A stretch of 54,124 bases of DNA from Thermoguttaceae bacterium (GCA_017447745.1 JAFSMW010000185.1:1-54124), one strand, 5' to 3'. Positions 9,070-18,050 are shown, counted from the first letter of the stretch. The notes: generated from the letters alone by a model not told the origin. Translations and numbers: made by a program.

Positions 9070-10413
9070 TTAAACCTTGAATTTTTCCAGCGCTTGTTCA
9101 AAAACCTGGTTGTGAACGAGCATAATTACCAGGTTGCCCGGTTGAATTACGTAATCGGCGTCTGGGGCAACTACGAAACCGTTGTCGTTAATCCCGGCGA
9201 TGAGACATTGCTGCGGCAAACCGAGATCGCGAATTTTCTTTTGGCACGCTTCAGATTTTGCCGAGACTTCAACCTCAATAACCTCAATATCAGACTGGTT
9301 CGCCAGCTGGGTTCTCATGAGGATGGCGCCGGAATTGAGAAATCCGCGAATTCGGCTTGCAACAACGGTTCGAGGGCTGACAACGCGGTCAATTCCCAGT
9401 TTTTTGACAATTGCAGCGTATTCCGGGCGGGAAACGACAGCAAAAACCTGTTTTGCGCCCAATTCTTTGGCTTCGACAGCGCCCATGATGTTGTTTTCGT
9501 CGTCGCCGGTGCAGGCGATAAATGAATCGACTGTGTCGATTTTATTCTCTTCCAGATCGCGTCGGCTGAGTCCATTTGCGCAAATAACTGTAACCGCCGA
9601 CTTGAGATGAGACGCCAGAAATTCGCATCGAGCGCTATCGCGTTCAAACAAAACAACTTCGAAATTGGCGTGCTCCAAAGCTTGAGCAATGTAATATCCC
9701 GTTTCTCCGCCGCCCATAATCATGACGCGTTCTTTGGGCGACGTTTTGACGTTGAAATATTTTTTCAATGCCGAATTGATGTCTTCCGCCGTTCCGGTAA
9801 GAGAAATGAAATCGTCTTGTTCAAAGGAATCGTTTGCCGCCATGAGGCGGGCGGAGTCGTTGCGTTTAAGCAATGCAACGCGAACTTTGGACGGCAGGCG
9901 AAGCTCTCTAAGAGTTACGCCGATAACCGGAGAATTTTCATCAATGTGAATCTCCTGAACTTCCAATTCGCCGCGGCTGACCAGATCCAACACCTGAGAC
10001 TGAGATCGGCGAACGAGTCGAACCAGTTCCAAAGCGGTCAGCTGTTCAAGGCTGATTAAACGATCAATATGAAAATTATGACAATAGTCGAAAACGCTCA
10101 AATTGCTGATATAAGGCGAATATATTCTGGCAATCGTTCTTTTTGCGCCTCGGGCTTTGGCAATGGAAGCGGCAAGAATATTAACTTCTTCAACTCCTGT
10201 AACCGCCAGACACAAGTCGCTTTCTGAAACCCCTGCTTTAAACAGAATGCCTGGATCTGCAGCGGAGCCTAAAACTACCTGAACATCCAATTCCTTAAGA
10301 CGTTCTGCCCGTTGACGATCGTTTTCAACAATAGTAATATTGTGATAGCCGTTGCAAAGCGATTCTGCGATTGAATATCCAACAGAACCTCCCCCCAGAA
10401 TTGTAATATGCAT
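9070..10413 (-). CDS. trkA: Trk potassium uptake regulatory protein TrkA
   Basis: The 447-residue protein has the duplicated TrkA layout: a Rossmann NAD-binding domain starting ITILGGGSVGYSIAE, a TrkA-C domain at about 140-220, a second Rossmann domain (MIMGGGETGYYIAQ, near 230) and a second TrkA-C domain to the end. TrkA is the cytosolic, nucleotide-binding gating subunit of the Trk/Ktr K+ transporters. The acidic residue closing the second strand (VENDRQ, LFERDS) favours NAD(H). No membrane subunit TrkH is adjacent. Upstream and only 12 bases away is a small membrane protein gene, probably co-transcribed. Length fits the family. Confidence 0.93.
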   Translation of the reverse strand: MHITILGGGSVGYSIAESLCNGYHNITIVENDRQRAERLKELDVQVVLGSAADPGILFKAGVSESDLCLAVTGVEEVNILAASIAKARGAKRTIARIYSPYISNLSVFDYCHNFHIDRLISLEQLTALELVRLVRRSQSQVLDLVSRGELEVQEIHIDENSPVIGVTLRELRLPSKVRVALLKRNDSARLMAANDSFEQDDFISLTGTAEDINSALKKYFNVKTSPKERVMIMGGGETGYYIAQALEHANFEVVLFERDSARCEFLASHLKSAVTVICANGLSRRDLEENKIDTVDSFIACTGDDENNIMGAVEAKELGAKQVFAVVSRPEYAAIVKKLGIDRVVSPRTVVASRIRGFLNSGAILMRTQLANQSDIEVIEVEVSAKSEACQKKIRDLGLPQQCLIAGINDNGFVVAPDADYVIQPGNLVIMLVHNQVFEQALEKFKV

Positions 10414-10425
10414 TGATAACGTCCT

Positions 10426-10605
10426 TTAACAGCCGAAACATACATAAAAAATCACAAGCGATACAAACAGGAACATAAACATGCTCAAGCTGATTCTGAA
10501 TCCCTGTTGAATTATACTCTTGACGTCTTCACAACGCGTCCCGGCATAAATGAAACTGATGCCTAAAATCAAGGGAATCAAGTGGAGATAATATGCGATA
10601 TCCAT
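10426..10605 (-). CDS. Small membrane protein, 59 residues
   Basis: This frame runs from an ATG at 10605 to TAA at 10426. It encodes a 59-residue protein with two hydrophobic segments, about residues 4-21 (start MDIAYYLHLIPLILGISF) and 37-57, separated by a polar stretch with a charged CEDVKS motif. Its stop is 12 bases before the trkA start and it follows the 215-residue membrane protein gene on the same strand. I recall small two-helix proteins of this kind in planctomycetes, but no function is known. Operon position hints at a link to ion transport; that is inference. The match of frame, hydrophobicity and spacing makes it more than a chance frame. Confidence 0.65.
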   Translation of the reverse strand: MDIAYYLHLIPLILGISFIYAGTRCEDVKSIIQQGFRISLSMFMFLFVSLVIFYVCFGC

Positions 10606-10700
10606 GGTGTGGTATGTTGAGTGTTGTGAATTGTTAGTTGCGAGTATTTAGTGGTTAGTGGTTAGGACGCAAGCGTTCATCTAACTTACCACTAACTATT

Positions 10701-10728
10701 GCCTACTGCCTATTGCCTACTGCCTATT
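10701..10728. repeat. Heptamer short tandem repeat (GCCTAYT)
   Basis: Four tandem copies of a 7-base unit alternate GCCTACT and GCCTATT. This is one of about a dozen heptamer tracts in the window. Related TAGTGGT units lie just before it at about 10650-10665. Confidence 0.85.
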
Positions 10729-11371
10729 TATTGTCTTTTGCCTCTGTCTCTTTTATCTTTTTCTTGTCGTCTTTTTCGATAACGATTCCGCCGGCGGCGT
10801 CAAAAACGACCAGCAGATTGAGCAGTCCGGCAACAGTAGTAAAAAGCGTTCCCAATTCATAATCTTTATTGAGACTCTTTCGGATTTGGTGGAACGTAAA
10901 GTTATACTTTTTATTTTGTTCTTCAAGATTTCCGGCAGACAGATTCTCGTACTGCATTTGTCCATGGTTATTGACCACGTATTGCGAGGAAATCGGCGGA
11001 GCCATTAATCCGTAGAGAAAAGGATCTTCGCCATTTTGAACGAGACTCGACTGAATTAAAGCCGGAAAGGCGGGCGCTCCGATGCAAGCCTGTCCGAAAA
11101 AATAAAAACGGCGATCGTCTGGCGTCCACTTCCAGTACACAGCTCGCCCCCAGCCGACGTCGCCGCTGCTGAGAACAAGACCGTACAGGAACAATCCTAA
11201 AACGCAGACGCAAAAGACGATTCCTTTGCCAATGCGTCCCTGATAAAAATGCCCTGCTCCAGGCAAAACAAAGGACAGCGCCGCTGCCAGATACGGATTC
11301 TTCAAATCTATTTTGGGCTGGTCGGCGTCTGAAGCGCCAGTTGAATTCGAGGTTGAGGTGGTATCAGCCAT
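10724..11371 (-). CDS. TM2/DUF6677-like membrane protein
   Basis: This protein has 215 residues. After a Ser/Thr-rich start comes DLKNPYLAAALSFVLPGAGHFYQGRIGKG, written here only in parts (PYLAAALSFVLPGAGHFYQG), which is the TM2-like signature of a polytopic protein whose first helix precedes a G-H-F-Y-Q-G turn. A second helix at about 50-68 follows, then a soluble region with WGRAVYWKWTPDDRRFYFFG. A final hydrophobic segment with a Lys-rich tail closes it. The overall look matches a conserved planctomycete membrane family that I believe is DUF6677. The function is unknown. It leads the group with the 59-residue protein and trkA. Confidence 0.7.
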   Translation of the reverse strand: MADTTSTSNSTGASDADQPKIDLKNPYLAAALSFVLPGAGHFYQGRIGKGIVFCVCVLGLFLYGLVLSSGDVGWGRAVYWKWTPDDRRFYFFGQACIGAPAFPALIQSSLVQNGEDPFLYGLMAPPISSQYVVNNHGQMQYENLSAGNLEEQNKKYNFTFHQIRKSLNKDYELGTLFTTVAGLLNLLVVFDAAGGIVIEKDDKKKIKETEAKDNK

Positions 11372-11720
11372 AATTGAATATTTATTGAGTCAAGGGTTGT
11401 GATTGAAAGGACGCGTTCCATAGGCGCTTTTCCTTCCAGTCAAGACTTTGTATTTATGTTAATTGATTTTATTATAAACGAAAATGGGATTTTACGCAAG
11501 GGGAGAGTCAAATAGAGAAATTCGCGAGGGGGTTCAATCTTATGGACAGGCGAAACGTAGAGAGAAGTCCATAACCATCATCGTAACCCCCCAGATTTAT
11601 CTGTCCTACCCCCACATCTTTAGACGTGGTAAATAAAAACAATTCAAAAATCGTAGTCCCCAGATTTATCTGGGGGACTAAACAAAGACGTTTCCCTTTC
11701 ACTCAGAAACAAAATTCAAA
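11372..11720. other. Intergenic stretch with hairpins
   Basis: About 350 bases hold no convincing gene. The clearest structure is a hairpin at 11654-11680 (AGTCCCCAGA with a near-perfect complement) followed on the minus strand by a T-rich run, probably the terminator of the TPR gene. A related CCCCCAGATTTATCTG copy lies at about 11586-11603. Confidence 0.5.
11654..11680 (-). terminator. Probable terminator of the TPR protein gene
   Basis: An 11-bp stem with one bulge and a TTTA loop ends 40 bases past the TPR gene stop, and is followed on the minus strand by ATTTTTG. Confidence 0.5.
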
Positions 11721-13457
11721 CTACATCGTCTTTGTTGGCAGACGGAACTGCTGAAGCTCTTTCCAGCCGGGGCGAAGCTCTTTTGCCTTGTAAATGTACG
11801 CTCGGGCTTTATCCAGGTCGGATTTCGGCGCTGCGTCGGTTTTGACCTGAAGAATAACGTTTAACGCCTGACCGAAATACGATTCCGGCGATTCCAATCC
11901 AAACGTCTTTTGAACCTTGCTCAACTGTTCCGACAATATCGCGGAATCGTTGGCGGCAAAGGCGATTTTCATTCGGAAAAAAGGAATCGTTTCGTCTTTG
12001 GGGTTGAGCTGTTCCACCGTTTGCAGCAGTTCCTGCGCCCGATCGTATTCTTTGAGAATAATAAGCGCCTCCGAAACCGTTTTAAACGCCAGAGCCTTCT
12101 GATCTGCCGGCAAATAGACGAGTTCCTTTACCAGCTGGTCAATTTTTTCTTTTGCAGAGTTTACATCCTGACTTAAAATGTGCTTCAGTTCGACGTTGAG
12201 CAGAGCGGGAGAAAAACCGATTCTGTTTTTCCCGTCTGAAATAACCTTTAAAGCGGCGTCAAAGTTTCTCGCCTTGAGTTCAACCATTGCCAGAGCCGCC
12301 CAATACGCCGCCTTTTGCGGGTCTTTTTCCAACGCCATGGTTAGCAGGTTTCTGGCTTCCTCAGTTTTATTCTGACGTACAAGCAGCTCGCACTGCGCCA
12401 AAACCGAAATCGGATCGTCAGACCCGTCTTCGTCAGCGTTCAATTTGGCTAACTCTTCCTGAGCCTTAGCCCTTTCTTCCGGCGAAAGAGTTGACTGTCG
12501 TTCCAATTCCAGTTTCAAATACAGAACCCGAATTCGCGGATCGCTGAAAAACGCGGCGTCGCCGATCGTCTTTTTAATTTCGTTGAAAACCGCCAGAGCG
12601 TCTGCGTTTCTTTTAAGATGGTACAGAGCCATCGCGCGACCAAGCTGCGCTGACAAGGATTTCGGGTTGAAATCCAACGCCTCGTTGAAATACTCCAACT
12701 GGCGGTCGTACTGCGTCAGATGTTCACAGCACGCCCCCATAAACTCACACGTTTGAGCGGCAATCGGAACCAGTTCCGGCTTCGATTCCACTTCTTTAAG
12801 AACTTCTTCAAACTTGCTCAGCGCTTCCGCCCAATTCTTTTTCGCCATTAAAATCTGAGCGTCAAAGAAATTCATCATAAACGGCGCAAAGGGAGCTTTT
12901 TTCAGTTCCGTCAGCGCTTTTTCCGCTTCTGCGATTTTATCCGCTTTAATCAGAATTTGTAACAGACGCAACGCGCTTGCCGGAGATTTATCCAGCTGAA
13001 CCATCTTCCCAGCCGCCGCTAACGCCTTTTCTTTTTCTCCCCATTGAAGCAGATATTGAGCCTTGAGAGCAAACGCTTCCGCCGACTCCGGATTGGCGTC
13101 TGTCATTTTATCGAGAATCGCCTGAGCGTCTGCGACGTTGTGAAGCTGAACGGCGTTGAGCTGCGCCAGTTTGACGTAAGCCGACAAAACCGTTTTATCT
13201 TGAGCAATTACAGAATAAAGAACCATCAACGCCTCGGAATAGTTCCGGTTTCCAAGATAACTGTCCGCCAGACCAAGCTGCAAATTGACGTTCTCGTCGT
13301 CGTTTTCAAGCAGCTGTTTATAGACTTCAATCGCTTCCTGGTATTGTCCCCGTTGTTGAAGGCTTTGCGCCTGTTCCAACGTCGGAGCGGCATGAGCCAA
13401 AGCAAAAGACAAACAAACAAGAATCGCTACAATCTGAATAATCGAAAATTTACGCAT
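11721..13457 (-). CDS. Exported TPR-repeat protein
   Basis: This 578-residue protein starts with a signal peptide (hydrophobic residues 5-21, end LAHA-AP). The rest is almost wholly helical TPR: QRGQYQEAIEVYKQLLENDD near residue 33, then units about every 34 residues through about 540, including QLEYFNEALDFNPKSLSAQL. No catalytic domain is present. It is therefore probably a periplasmic scaffold for protein complexes. Many planctomycete TPR proteins of this size exist with unknown partners. It is the third gene of a minus-strand stretch, but a hairpin lies after it and a family A repeat before it, so it is likely transcribed alone. Confidence 0.82.
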   Translation of the reverse strand: MRKFSIIQIVAILVCLSFALAHAAPTLEQAQSLQQRGQYQEAIEVYKQLLENDDENVNLQLGLADSYLGNRNYSEALMVLYSVIAQDKTVLSAYVKLAQLNAVQLHNVADAQAILDKMTDANPESAEAFALKAQYLLQWGEKEKALAAAGKMVQLDKSPASALRLLQILIKADKIAEAEKALTELKKAPFAPFMMNFFDAQILMAKKNWAEALSKFEEVLKEVESKPELVPIAAQTCEFMGACCEHLTQYDRQLEYFNEALDFNPKSLSAQLGRAMALYHLKRNADALAVFNEIKKTIGDAAFFSDPRIRVLYLKLELERQSTLSPEERAKAQEELAKLNADEDGSDDPISVLAQCELLVRQNKTEEARNLLTMALEKDPQKAAYWAALAMVELKARNFDAALKVISDGKNRIGFSPALLNVELKHILSQDVNSAKEKIDQLVKELVYLPADQKALAFKTVSEALIILKEYDRAQELLQTVEQLNPKDETIPFFRMKIAFAANDSAILSEQLSKVQKTFGLESPESYFGQALNVILQVKTDAAPKSDLDKARAYIYKAKELRPGWKELQQFRLPTKTM

Positions 13458-13500
13458 GATAAAATCGTTCTTGGGAATTGGTGAAAGCGGAGGGTAATCA

Positions 13501-13531
13501 GTTAGGAGTTAGGAGTGAGGAGGGAGGAGTT
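13501..13531. repeat. Heptamer short tandem repeat (GTTAGGA/GTGAGGA)
   Basis: Tandem 7-base units of the form GTTAGGA, GTTAGGA, GTGAGGA, GGGAGGA lie between the TPR gene and family A copy 2. Confidence 0.75.
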
Positions 13532-13582
13532 AACGCAAGCGGCACACAAAATCCTCTTGCAACTCGCAACTCGTCTCTCACT

Positions 13583-13650
13583 CCGTGGGTTAAACCCCAC
13601 GGCTATTGACATTAAACCACTACGTGGTTTTAGCAGAACGCTCCGCGTAA
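13583..13650 (-). repeat. Family A double-hairpin repeat, copy 2
   Basis: Inverted relative to copy 1: CCGTGGGTT..AACCCCACGG, then a diverged second hairpin (AACCACTACGTGGTT), then AACGCTCCGCG. It lies between the MqnA-like and TPR genes. Confidence 0.75.
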
Positions 13651-13671
13651 CTTTTTTATTCTATATTACGA

Positions 13672-14712
13672 TTACTCAGCGTCAAATTGTTCGATTTTCT
13701 CCTGTTGTTCCTGCCACATTGACTGCTCCTGTTCCCGTCGTCGAAGCCGATATTGATTGTTAAACGGAATCGGAGCGCCGATATCAATGAGCAAATGTTT
13801 TTTCGCCAGTCGGCAGAAGATTTCAACTCCTTTACGCTGACGACCGCCCAAACGAAACGACAATCTGGAGCTAAAATAGTCTTGACAGTATTCAGCGTCA
13901 ATTCCAAATCGACGCGATTCCTGATACGCCAATATGTTCAAATTCTCTACGCCTTTATCGCGAGTTTGCGATAGCGTTGGAGCCATGTAGCGTCCAAGAG
14001 ATTTATCTTTCGCCAGCCAAAAATTATAGATAAACGGGATGCCAGTCCATTGAGACCAGCGTTGCCCCATATCCCAAACAAACGAGAAGCTGTCGCCGCG
14101 AGGAGGCTGTTTAAGAGCGTGCGTTCCAACCAGCAAAACGGCGTCCGCATTCGACAGTTCCCATTTCTCTTTATCGTCCAAATAGATAAATTCCGGGTGA
14201 ATGTCGAAACGTTCCGCCAGCAGTATTTTTGTCATAAGAACGAACGTCTCAGAAGTCGGATACAGGGCAATCGTTTTAATTTGACAGGGTTGCTGAACGC
14301 GTCCATACAGCAATACAGATCGAACCAGTCCTTCGCTGCAAATACAAACGTCTGAGGAAATGTACGATTCCGGACGTTGAAAATAGTCTGTCATTGCAAC
14401 AAAAGCCAAGTCCAGTTCGTCGTCAAAAAACTTCAGGCGGACGTCCTCCATTGATCCCTGGAAGACTTCAACAGGAATTCCATTTTCCTGAGCCGTTTGT
14501 TCAAAACAGAACGTAACGGGAAGATGGCTTATAATTGGGCTGTAGCCAACTCGAATAGTTTTGCCAATCCATGGATTGATTTCTTCTTCCGCTGCCGACG
14601 GAGCTGCTGCAAGCGTCGGCGAAGAAAGAACCGGAGATGCGTTTGAAACGCTCTTTTTTATAACCGTATTGACAATTCTGGACAGCGCAATTCGCTGTGG
14701 ACGGGTTCTCAT
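13672..14712 (-). CDS. mqnA: MqnA-like chorismate dehydratase
   Basis: This is a 346-residue protein of the MqnA/MqnD periplasmic-binding fold. Chorismate dehydratase makes 3-enolpyruvoyl-benzoate, the first step of the futalosine route to menaquinone. The family core starts at about residue 51 (IRVGYSPIISHLPV). It continues with GSMEDVRLKFFDDELDLAFV, the conserved YISSDVCICSEGLVRSVLL, the lobe DAVLLVGTHAL, and WSQWTGIPFIYNFWLA. The first 45 or so residues are an extra Ser/Ala/Pro-rich extension that the family lacks, and the C-terminal tail is Gln/Glu-rich. No other mqn gene is nearby. An alternative is a relative without that activity, because the usual N-YLN motif (for example VNYLNTKPL) is replaced here by GYSPIISHLP. 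Confidence 0.75.
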   Translation of the reverse strand: MRTRPQRIALSRIVNTVIKKSVSNASPVLSSPTLAAAPSAAEEEINPWIGKTIRVGYSPIISHLPVTFCFEQTAQENGIPVEVFQGSMEDVRLKFFDDELDLAFVAMTDYFQRPESYISSDVCICSEGLVRSVLLYGRVQQPCQIKTIALYPTSETFVLMTKILLAERFDIHPEFIYLDDKEKWELSNADAVLLVGTHALKQPPRGDSFSFVWDMGQRWSQWTGIPFIYNFWLAKDKSLGRYMAPTLSQTRDKGVENLNILAYQESRRFGIDAEYCQDYFSSRLSFRLGGRQRKGVEIFCRLAKKHLLIDIGAPIPFNNQYRLRRREQEQSMWQEQQEKIEQFDAE

Positions 14713-14716
14713 AAAT

Positions 14717-14808
<92 letters not shown>

Positions 14809-14864
14809 CCTGCTTCTAGCCGCTAGACAATAGCTAGAAGCTAGAAGCTGATTACTTTTACAGC

Positions 14865-16178
14865 TTATTTAATGTACTTGTTGAAAACGTTTTCAAACAG
14901 TTCCTGTCGACCGCTGGACAACGGAGAAACTTCGCCCTTTTCGAGCATGTACTTTTCCAGACAGTTGAAACAGACTTTGCCGGCTTCGATATCAGCGCCG
15001 ATGCCGGAATCCCAGGAGCTGTAACGTTCCTTGACCATGTTTTCCAACTCGCCGGACTTGCGGATTTCAGCCGCAATCTTCAAACCGCGAGCGAACGTGT
15101 CCATGCCGCCAATATGGGCGTAGAACAGATCCAGAGGCTGGAAGCTTTCTCTGCGTCGTTTGGCGTCGAAGTTCAGACCGCCTGTCGTGAATCCGCCGTA
15201 CTTGAGAATAACGAGCATCATCTTGGTCGTCAGATAGACGTCCGTCGGGAACTGGTCAGTATCCCAGCCGAGAAGCATGTCGCCGTTGTTGGCGTCTACA
15301 GAACCGAGCATGCCCTGAGAACCGGCGTAGTCCAGTTCGTGTTCTACAGCGTGCCCCGCCAAAGTCGCATGGTTGGTTTCGATGTTCATCTTGACGTCGT
15401 TTTCCAATCCGTTGGCGCGGAGAAAGTTAATGCACGCAGCGGAATCGAAGTCGTACTGATGCTTGGTCGGTTCCTTCGGTTTGGGTTCAAAATAGAACTG
15501 ACCCTTGAATCCGATTTCCTTGGCGTAATCAACCGCCATGTGCATAAAGATTGCCAAATGATCCAGCTCGCGTTTCATATCTGTATTGAGCCAGGACATG
15601 TATCCTTCTCGACCGCCCCAGAAAACGTAACCTTCTCCGCCCAGTTCCATGGTAACTTCAATAGCCTTTTTGACCTGAGCAGCAGCGTAAGCGAAGGAGT
15701 CTGCGTGACAGGAAGTCGCAGCGCCGTGCATGAATCGGGGATTTCCAAACAGGTTCGCCGTACCCCAAAGGAGCTTTTTGCCCGTTCGCGCCATTTCGTC
15801 TTTGAAGACTTTAACGACTTCGTCCAGATTGGCGTTGGTTTCCCGGAGCGTATCGCCTTCAGGAGCGATGTCGCGATCATGGAAGCAGAAGAACGGCATC
15901 TGCAGCTTTTCTAACAGTTCGAAAAAGACCGGAACGCGTTTCTGAGCGTTTGCGACGCTATTGCTGCCGTCGTCCCACGGCATATACATTGTCGGAACGC
16001 CAAACGGATCGGAGCCGTTAGCTCGCATGCAGTGCCAGAAAGCGGCGCTGAATCGCAGATGATCTTTCATCGTTTTGCCTTCGACTAGTTCGTCCGGATT
16101 GTAATAGCGGAAAGCCAGATTGTTGTCAGAGTCAGGACCTTCGTACTGAATTTTCTCTACATCTTGAAAATAGGTCAT
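14865..16178 (-). CDS. xylA: Xylose isomerase
   Basis: The enzyme interconverts D-xylose and D-xylulose (and glucose/fructose) using divalent metal. The 437-residue protein matches the long class II xylose isomerases. Visible motifs are [12 protein letters not shown], with the catalytic His100-Asp103 pair, [26 protein letters not shown] and [13 protein letters not shown], which together supply the metal-binding Glu, His and Asp residues. The ATG is preceded by AAAAGGAG at good spacing, one of the strongest ribosome sites in the window. A TATAAT lies about 120 bases upstream. There is no xylulokinase or transporter next to it, so it stands alone. Confidence 0.97.
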   Translation of the reverse strand: MTYFQDVEKIQYEGPDSDNNLAFRYYNPDELVEGKTMKDHLRFSAAFWHCMRANGSDPFGVPTMYMPWDDGSNSVANAQKRVPVFFELLEKLQMPFFCFHDRDIAPEGDTLRETNANLDEVVKVFKDEMARTGKKLLWGTANLFGNPRFMHGAATSCHADSFAYAAAQVKKAIEVTMELGGEGYVFWGGREGYMSWLNTDMKRELDHLAIFMHMAVDYAKEIGFKGQFYFEPKPKEPTKHQYDFDSAACINFLRANGLENDVKMNIETNHATLAGHAVEHELDYAGSQGMLGSVDANNGDMLLGWDTDQFPTDVYLTTKMMLVILKYGGFTTGGLNFDAKRRRESFQPLDLFYAHIGGMDTFARGLKIAAEIRKSGELENMVKERYSSWDSGIGADIEAGKVCFNCLEKYMLEKGEVSPLSSGRQELFENVFNKYIK

Positions 16179-16297
16179 GAACGTTGTACTCCTTTTAGGG
16201 GAAACAGGTTAGCAGTTACAATCAGTAAGCAGTTTTCAATGATATTTAGCGAGCAAATAACTTGCTTCTAAAACTCATACTTACAACTCTCTAATTT

Positions 16298-16303
16298 ATT
16301 ATA
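16298..16303 (-). promoter_or_regulatory. Putative -10 of the xylA promoter
   Basis: On the minus strand GCGCTATAATAAATT contains a perfect TATAAT about 120 bases before the xylA ATG. No clear -35 is seen. The leader between contains no other gene. Confidence 0.35.
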
Positions 16304-16420
16304 GCGCATAATTTAAAAGAATAATAGCCCCCGGGAGAAAAATTAAAGCAGAAAAAACTAAAAATCAAAATAAATTTTTCGATTTAAGCAAAAAAGATAA
16401 TTCAACAAGAAATAAAAAAG

Positions 16421-16493
16421 CGCCCGAACTAGGACTCGGACCTAGGACCCAGCGGTTAACAGCCGCTTGCTCTACCAACTGAGCTACTCGGGC
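16421..16493 (-). tRNA. tRNA-Asn (GTT)
   Basis: The 73-base sequence folds into a full cloverleaf. The acceptor stem is GCCCGAG with TTCGGGC (one G-T pair), and the D-loop AGTTGGTAGA has G18-G19. The anticodon stem AGCGG/CCGCT closes the loop CTGTTAA (anticodon GTT), the variable loop is five bases and the T-stem is CTAGG/CCTAG. The discriminator base is G, as expected for Asn, and CCA is not encoded. The T-loop reads TCCGAGT instead of TTCGAGT, so position 55, normally U (pseudouridine), is C. A T-run follows the 3' end. Confidence 0.95.
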
Positions 16494-16623
16494 GTATCTA
16501 ATTCGAAACGATGTTTCGTAAAAGATATAAACAATATACCACATTCCATCTTTCTTGCAAGAGGGGGGGCGGACATTATCCCCCATTTTTTACAAAAAAG
16601 TCTGGAAGAGGCAAGAGGAATAT

Positions 16624-16666
16624 ATGAAAGGCGGTAACGGAGCGAACAACGTGAGCGAAGTTACGC
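16624..16666 (+). repeat. Family B repeat, copy 1
   Basis: The element reads ATGAAAGGCGGTAACGGAGC..., ending GAGCGAAGTTACGC. The ends are imperfect inverted repeats. Eight related copies lie at 49250-49923 and 52054-52645. Confidence 0.7.
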
Positions 16667-16713
16667 TTCCGTTCGTCCGCTCAAACCAATGTCGCGCCAA
16701 AGCGACAATTAAA

Positions 16714-16745
16714 AACTCCTCACTCCTAACTCCTCACTCCTAACT
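16714..16745. repeat. Heptamer short tandem repeat (CTCCTMA)
   Basis: Four tandem 7-base units alternate AACTCCT and CACTCCT, just past the stop side of the STN-like gene. Confidence 0.85.
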
Positions 16746-16766
16746 GGCAAGACTTTGTTTTCTTAA

Positions 16767-17807
16767 TTACAGCGGTCTGGTCGTCGTAATCCAGAAAAAC
16801 GGCTCGCCGTTCTCGTCCATGCGGAGTTCCGCCTTGAGCTTGTGCATTCTCAAAACCCTGTTAAGCAGGGATAAATAGGTTATCTTTTCCGCCGTAACCG
16901 TAACCTTTGCCAAATCGTGGTCAATTCCGTACCGCGCCATGGCGTTGAGGTCGTAAAGCATAGGAACGTCAATGCGTTCGGAAATGGAGTCCACAGCATC
17001 GCGGAGCGGAACCGCTCTCATATTGGCGGGAATCTTTTTAAGAATGTCCGGCAAAACTTCCGACTCCAATTTGTCAACTTTCATTCCAATAGGCCACGGT
17101 TTGACGTTTTTCTGACCGGTTTCTATAGAATAATACAGACGCCCGTTCGACTGACGGGGAACCAAAGCCAGTCCCGCCGGACGAAGCAAATACGCTATAA
17201 TCGTCCCCTTGGAAAGCGAAGAGAGCTCTTCGTCAATGGGATCCAGTTCTTTCAGAGCGCGAACCTGAGCAGGAGAGATTCTAAACGGAGCCGACAACCC
17301 CCGAGCGCATTTCTGAAGGATTTCAACCGGAGTCAGACCGGCGGTTTCCTCTTGAAGATTTTGCTTCAAATCTAACAACATTTGCTGCTGGAGTCGAACC
17401 GGCAGCCCGAAGTCGCCCTGAACCGGCGCGTTTTCCGCCTGTTTTTTGGCTTTCATCTTGCCGGGCAGTTCTCGAATCCACGTTGCCAACCCGGCAGCGT
17501 CGCCGCAGCGAAACTGCGTACCGTCCGGCATGAGAATCGTCCCGTAGGCGTCCATCGTCCCGATAACTTTCCAGACCGGCGACGCCTCCGTACCGGCTTC
17601 CGTAATTGAAACTGCGTCGCCAAATCTCTGAGCGCGAAACTGAACGGCGGGCGCGTCCGTTCTCACCAATTCTCTCCCCCACGTATGCGGATACTCCATC
17701 GACGCGCCTTCAAGCTGGATAATTTCCACCTGAACGACGTCTGCGTAAACGCTGGGAAGAACAAGAGCCAAAAACAACAACGACAAAAATGCGCTATGGG
17801 GTTTCAT
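16767..17807 (-). CDS. Exported protein with STN-like C-terminal domain
   Basis: The 346-residue protein has a signal peptide (hydrophobic residues 6-21, end VYA). I do not recognise the central part, which contains a segment with LQLEGASMEYPH-like residues, a region about LPGKMKAKKQAEN and a low-complexity-free helical stretch. The last 90 residues resemble the short STN domain of secretins and TonB receptors (MRAVPLRDAVDSISERIDVP, then LAKVTVTAEKITYLSLLNRV), a beta-alpha-beta unit. The protein is thus probably periplasmic. It follows tRNA-Asn on the map but is separated from it by repeats. Function unknown. Confidence 0.65.
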   Translation of the reverse strand: MKPHSAFLSLLFLALVLPSVYADVVQVEIIQLEGASMEYPHTWGRELVRTDAPAVQFRAQRFGDAVSITEAGTEASPVWKVIGTMDAYGTILMPDGTQFRCGDAAGLATWIRELPGKMKAKKQAENAPVQGDFGLPVRLQQQMLLDLKQNLQEETAGLTPVEILQKCARGLSAPFRISPAQVRALKELDPIDEELSSLSKGTIIAYLLRPAGLALVPRQSNGRLYYSIETGQKNVKPWPIGMKVDKLESEVLPDILKKIPANMRAVPLRDAVDSISERIDVPMLYDLNAMARYGIDHDLAKVTVTAEKITYLSLLNRVLRMHKLKAELRMDENGEPFFWITTTRPL

Positions 17808-17816
17808 AAATATTTA

Positions 17817-17840
17817 AGTGGTTAGTGGTTAGTGGTTAGT
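17817..17840. repeat. Heptamer short tandem repeat (GTTAGTG)
   Basis: Three tandem GTTAGTG units lie just upstream of the STN-like gene start at 17807. Confidence 0.8.
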
Positions 17841-17863
17841 AAAAATAGGCGAGGCTCTGGTCT

Positions 17864-18016
17864 GTCGGAGTGCGGGAGCAAAGCTCCCGCTTTTTCGGAA
17901 AACGTCGAGAAGAACGAAAATCGTCTTTCATCGCCAAAAAAGCGAGAATCGTTTTACGAGAAACGCGAGCTATCGCTCGCTTATAAAAGCGAGAGCTGCG
18001 CTCTCGCACTCCGAAA
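17864..18016. repeat. Paired hairpin element with inverted ends
   Basis: Both ends carry the same theme in opposite orientation: CGGAGTGCGGGAGC followed by its own hairpin, and at the other end GCTCTCGCACTCCG. Inside are further hairpins, GCGAGCTATCGCTCGC and GCGAGAGCTGCGCTCTCGC. The 150-base unit resembles a MITE or BIME and lies directly downstream of the SUMF1-protein stop codon. Confidence 0.7.
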
Positions 18017-18050
18017 TGTCACATTTTTGCTAAAAATTTTTTCGTTAGGG

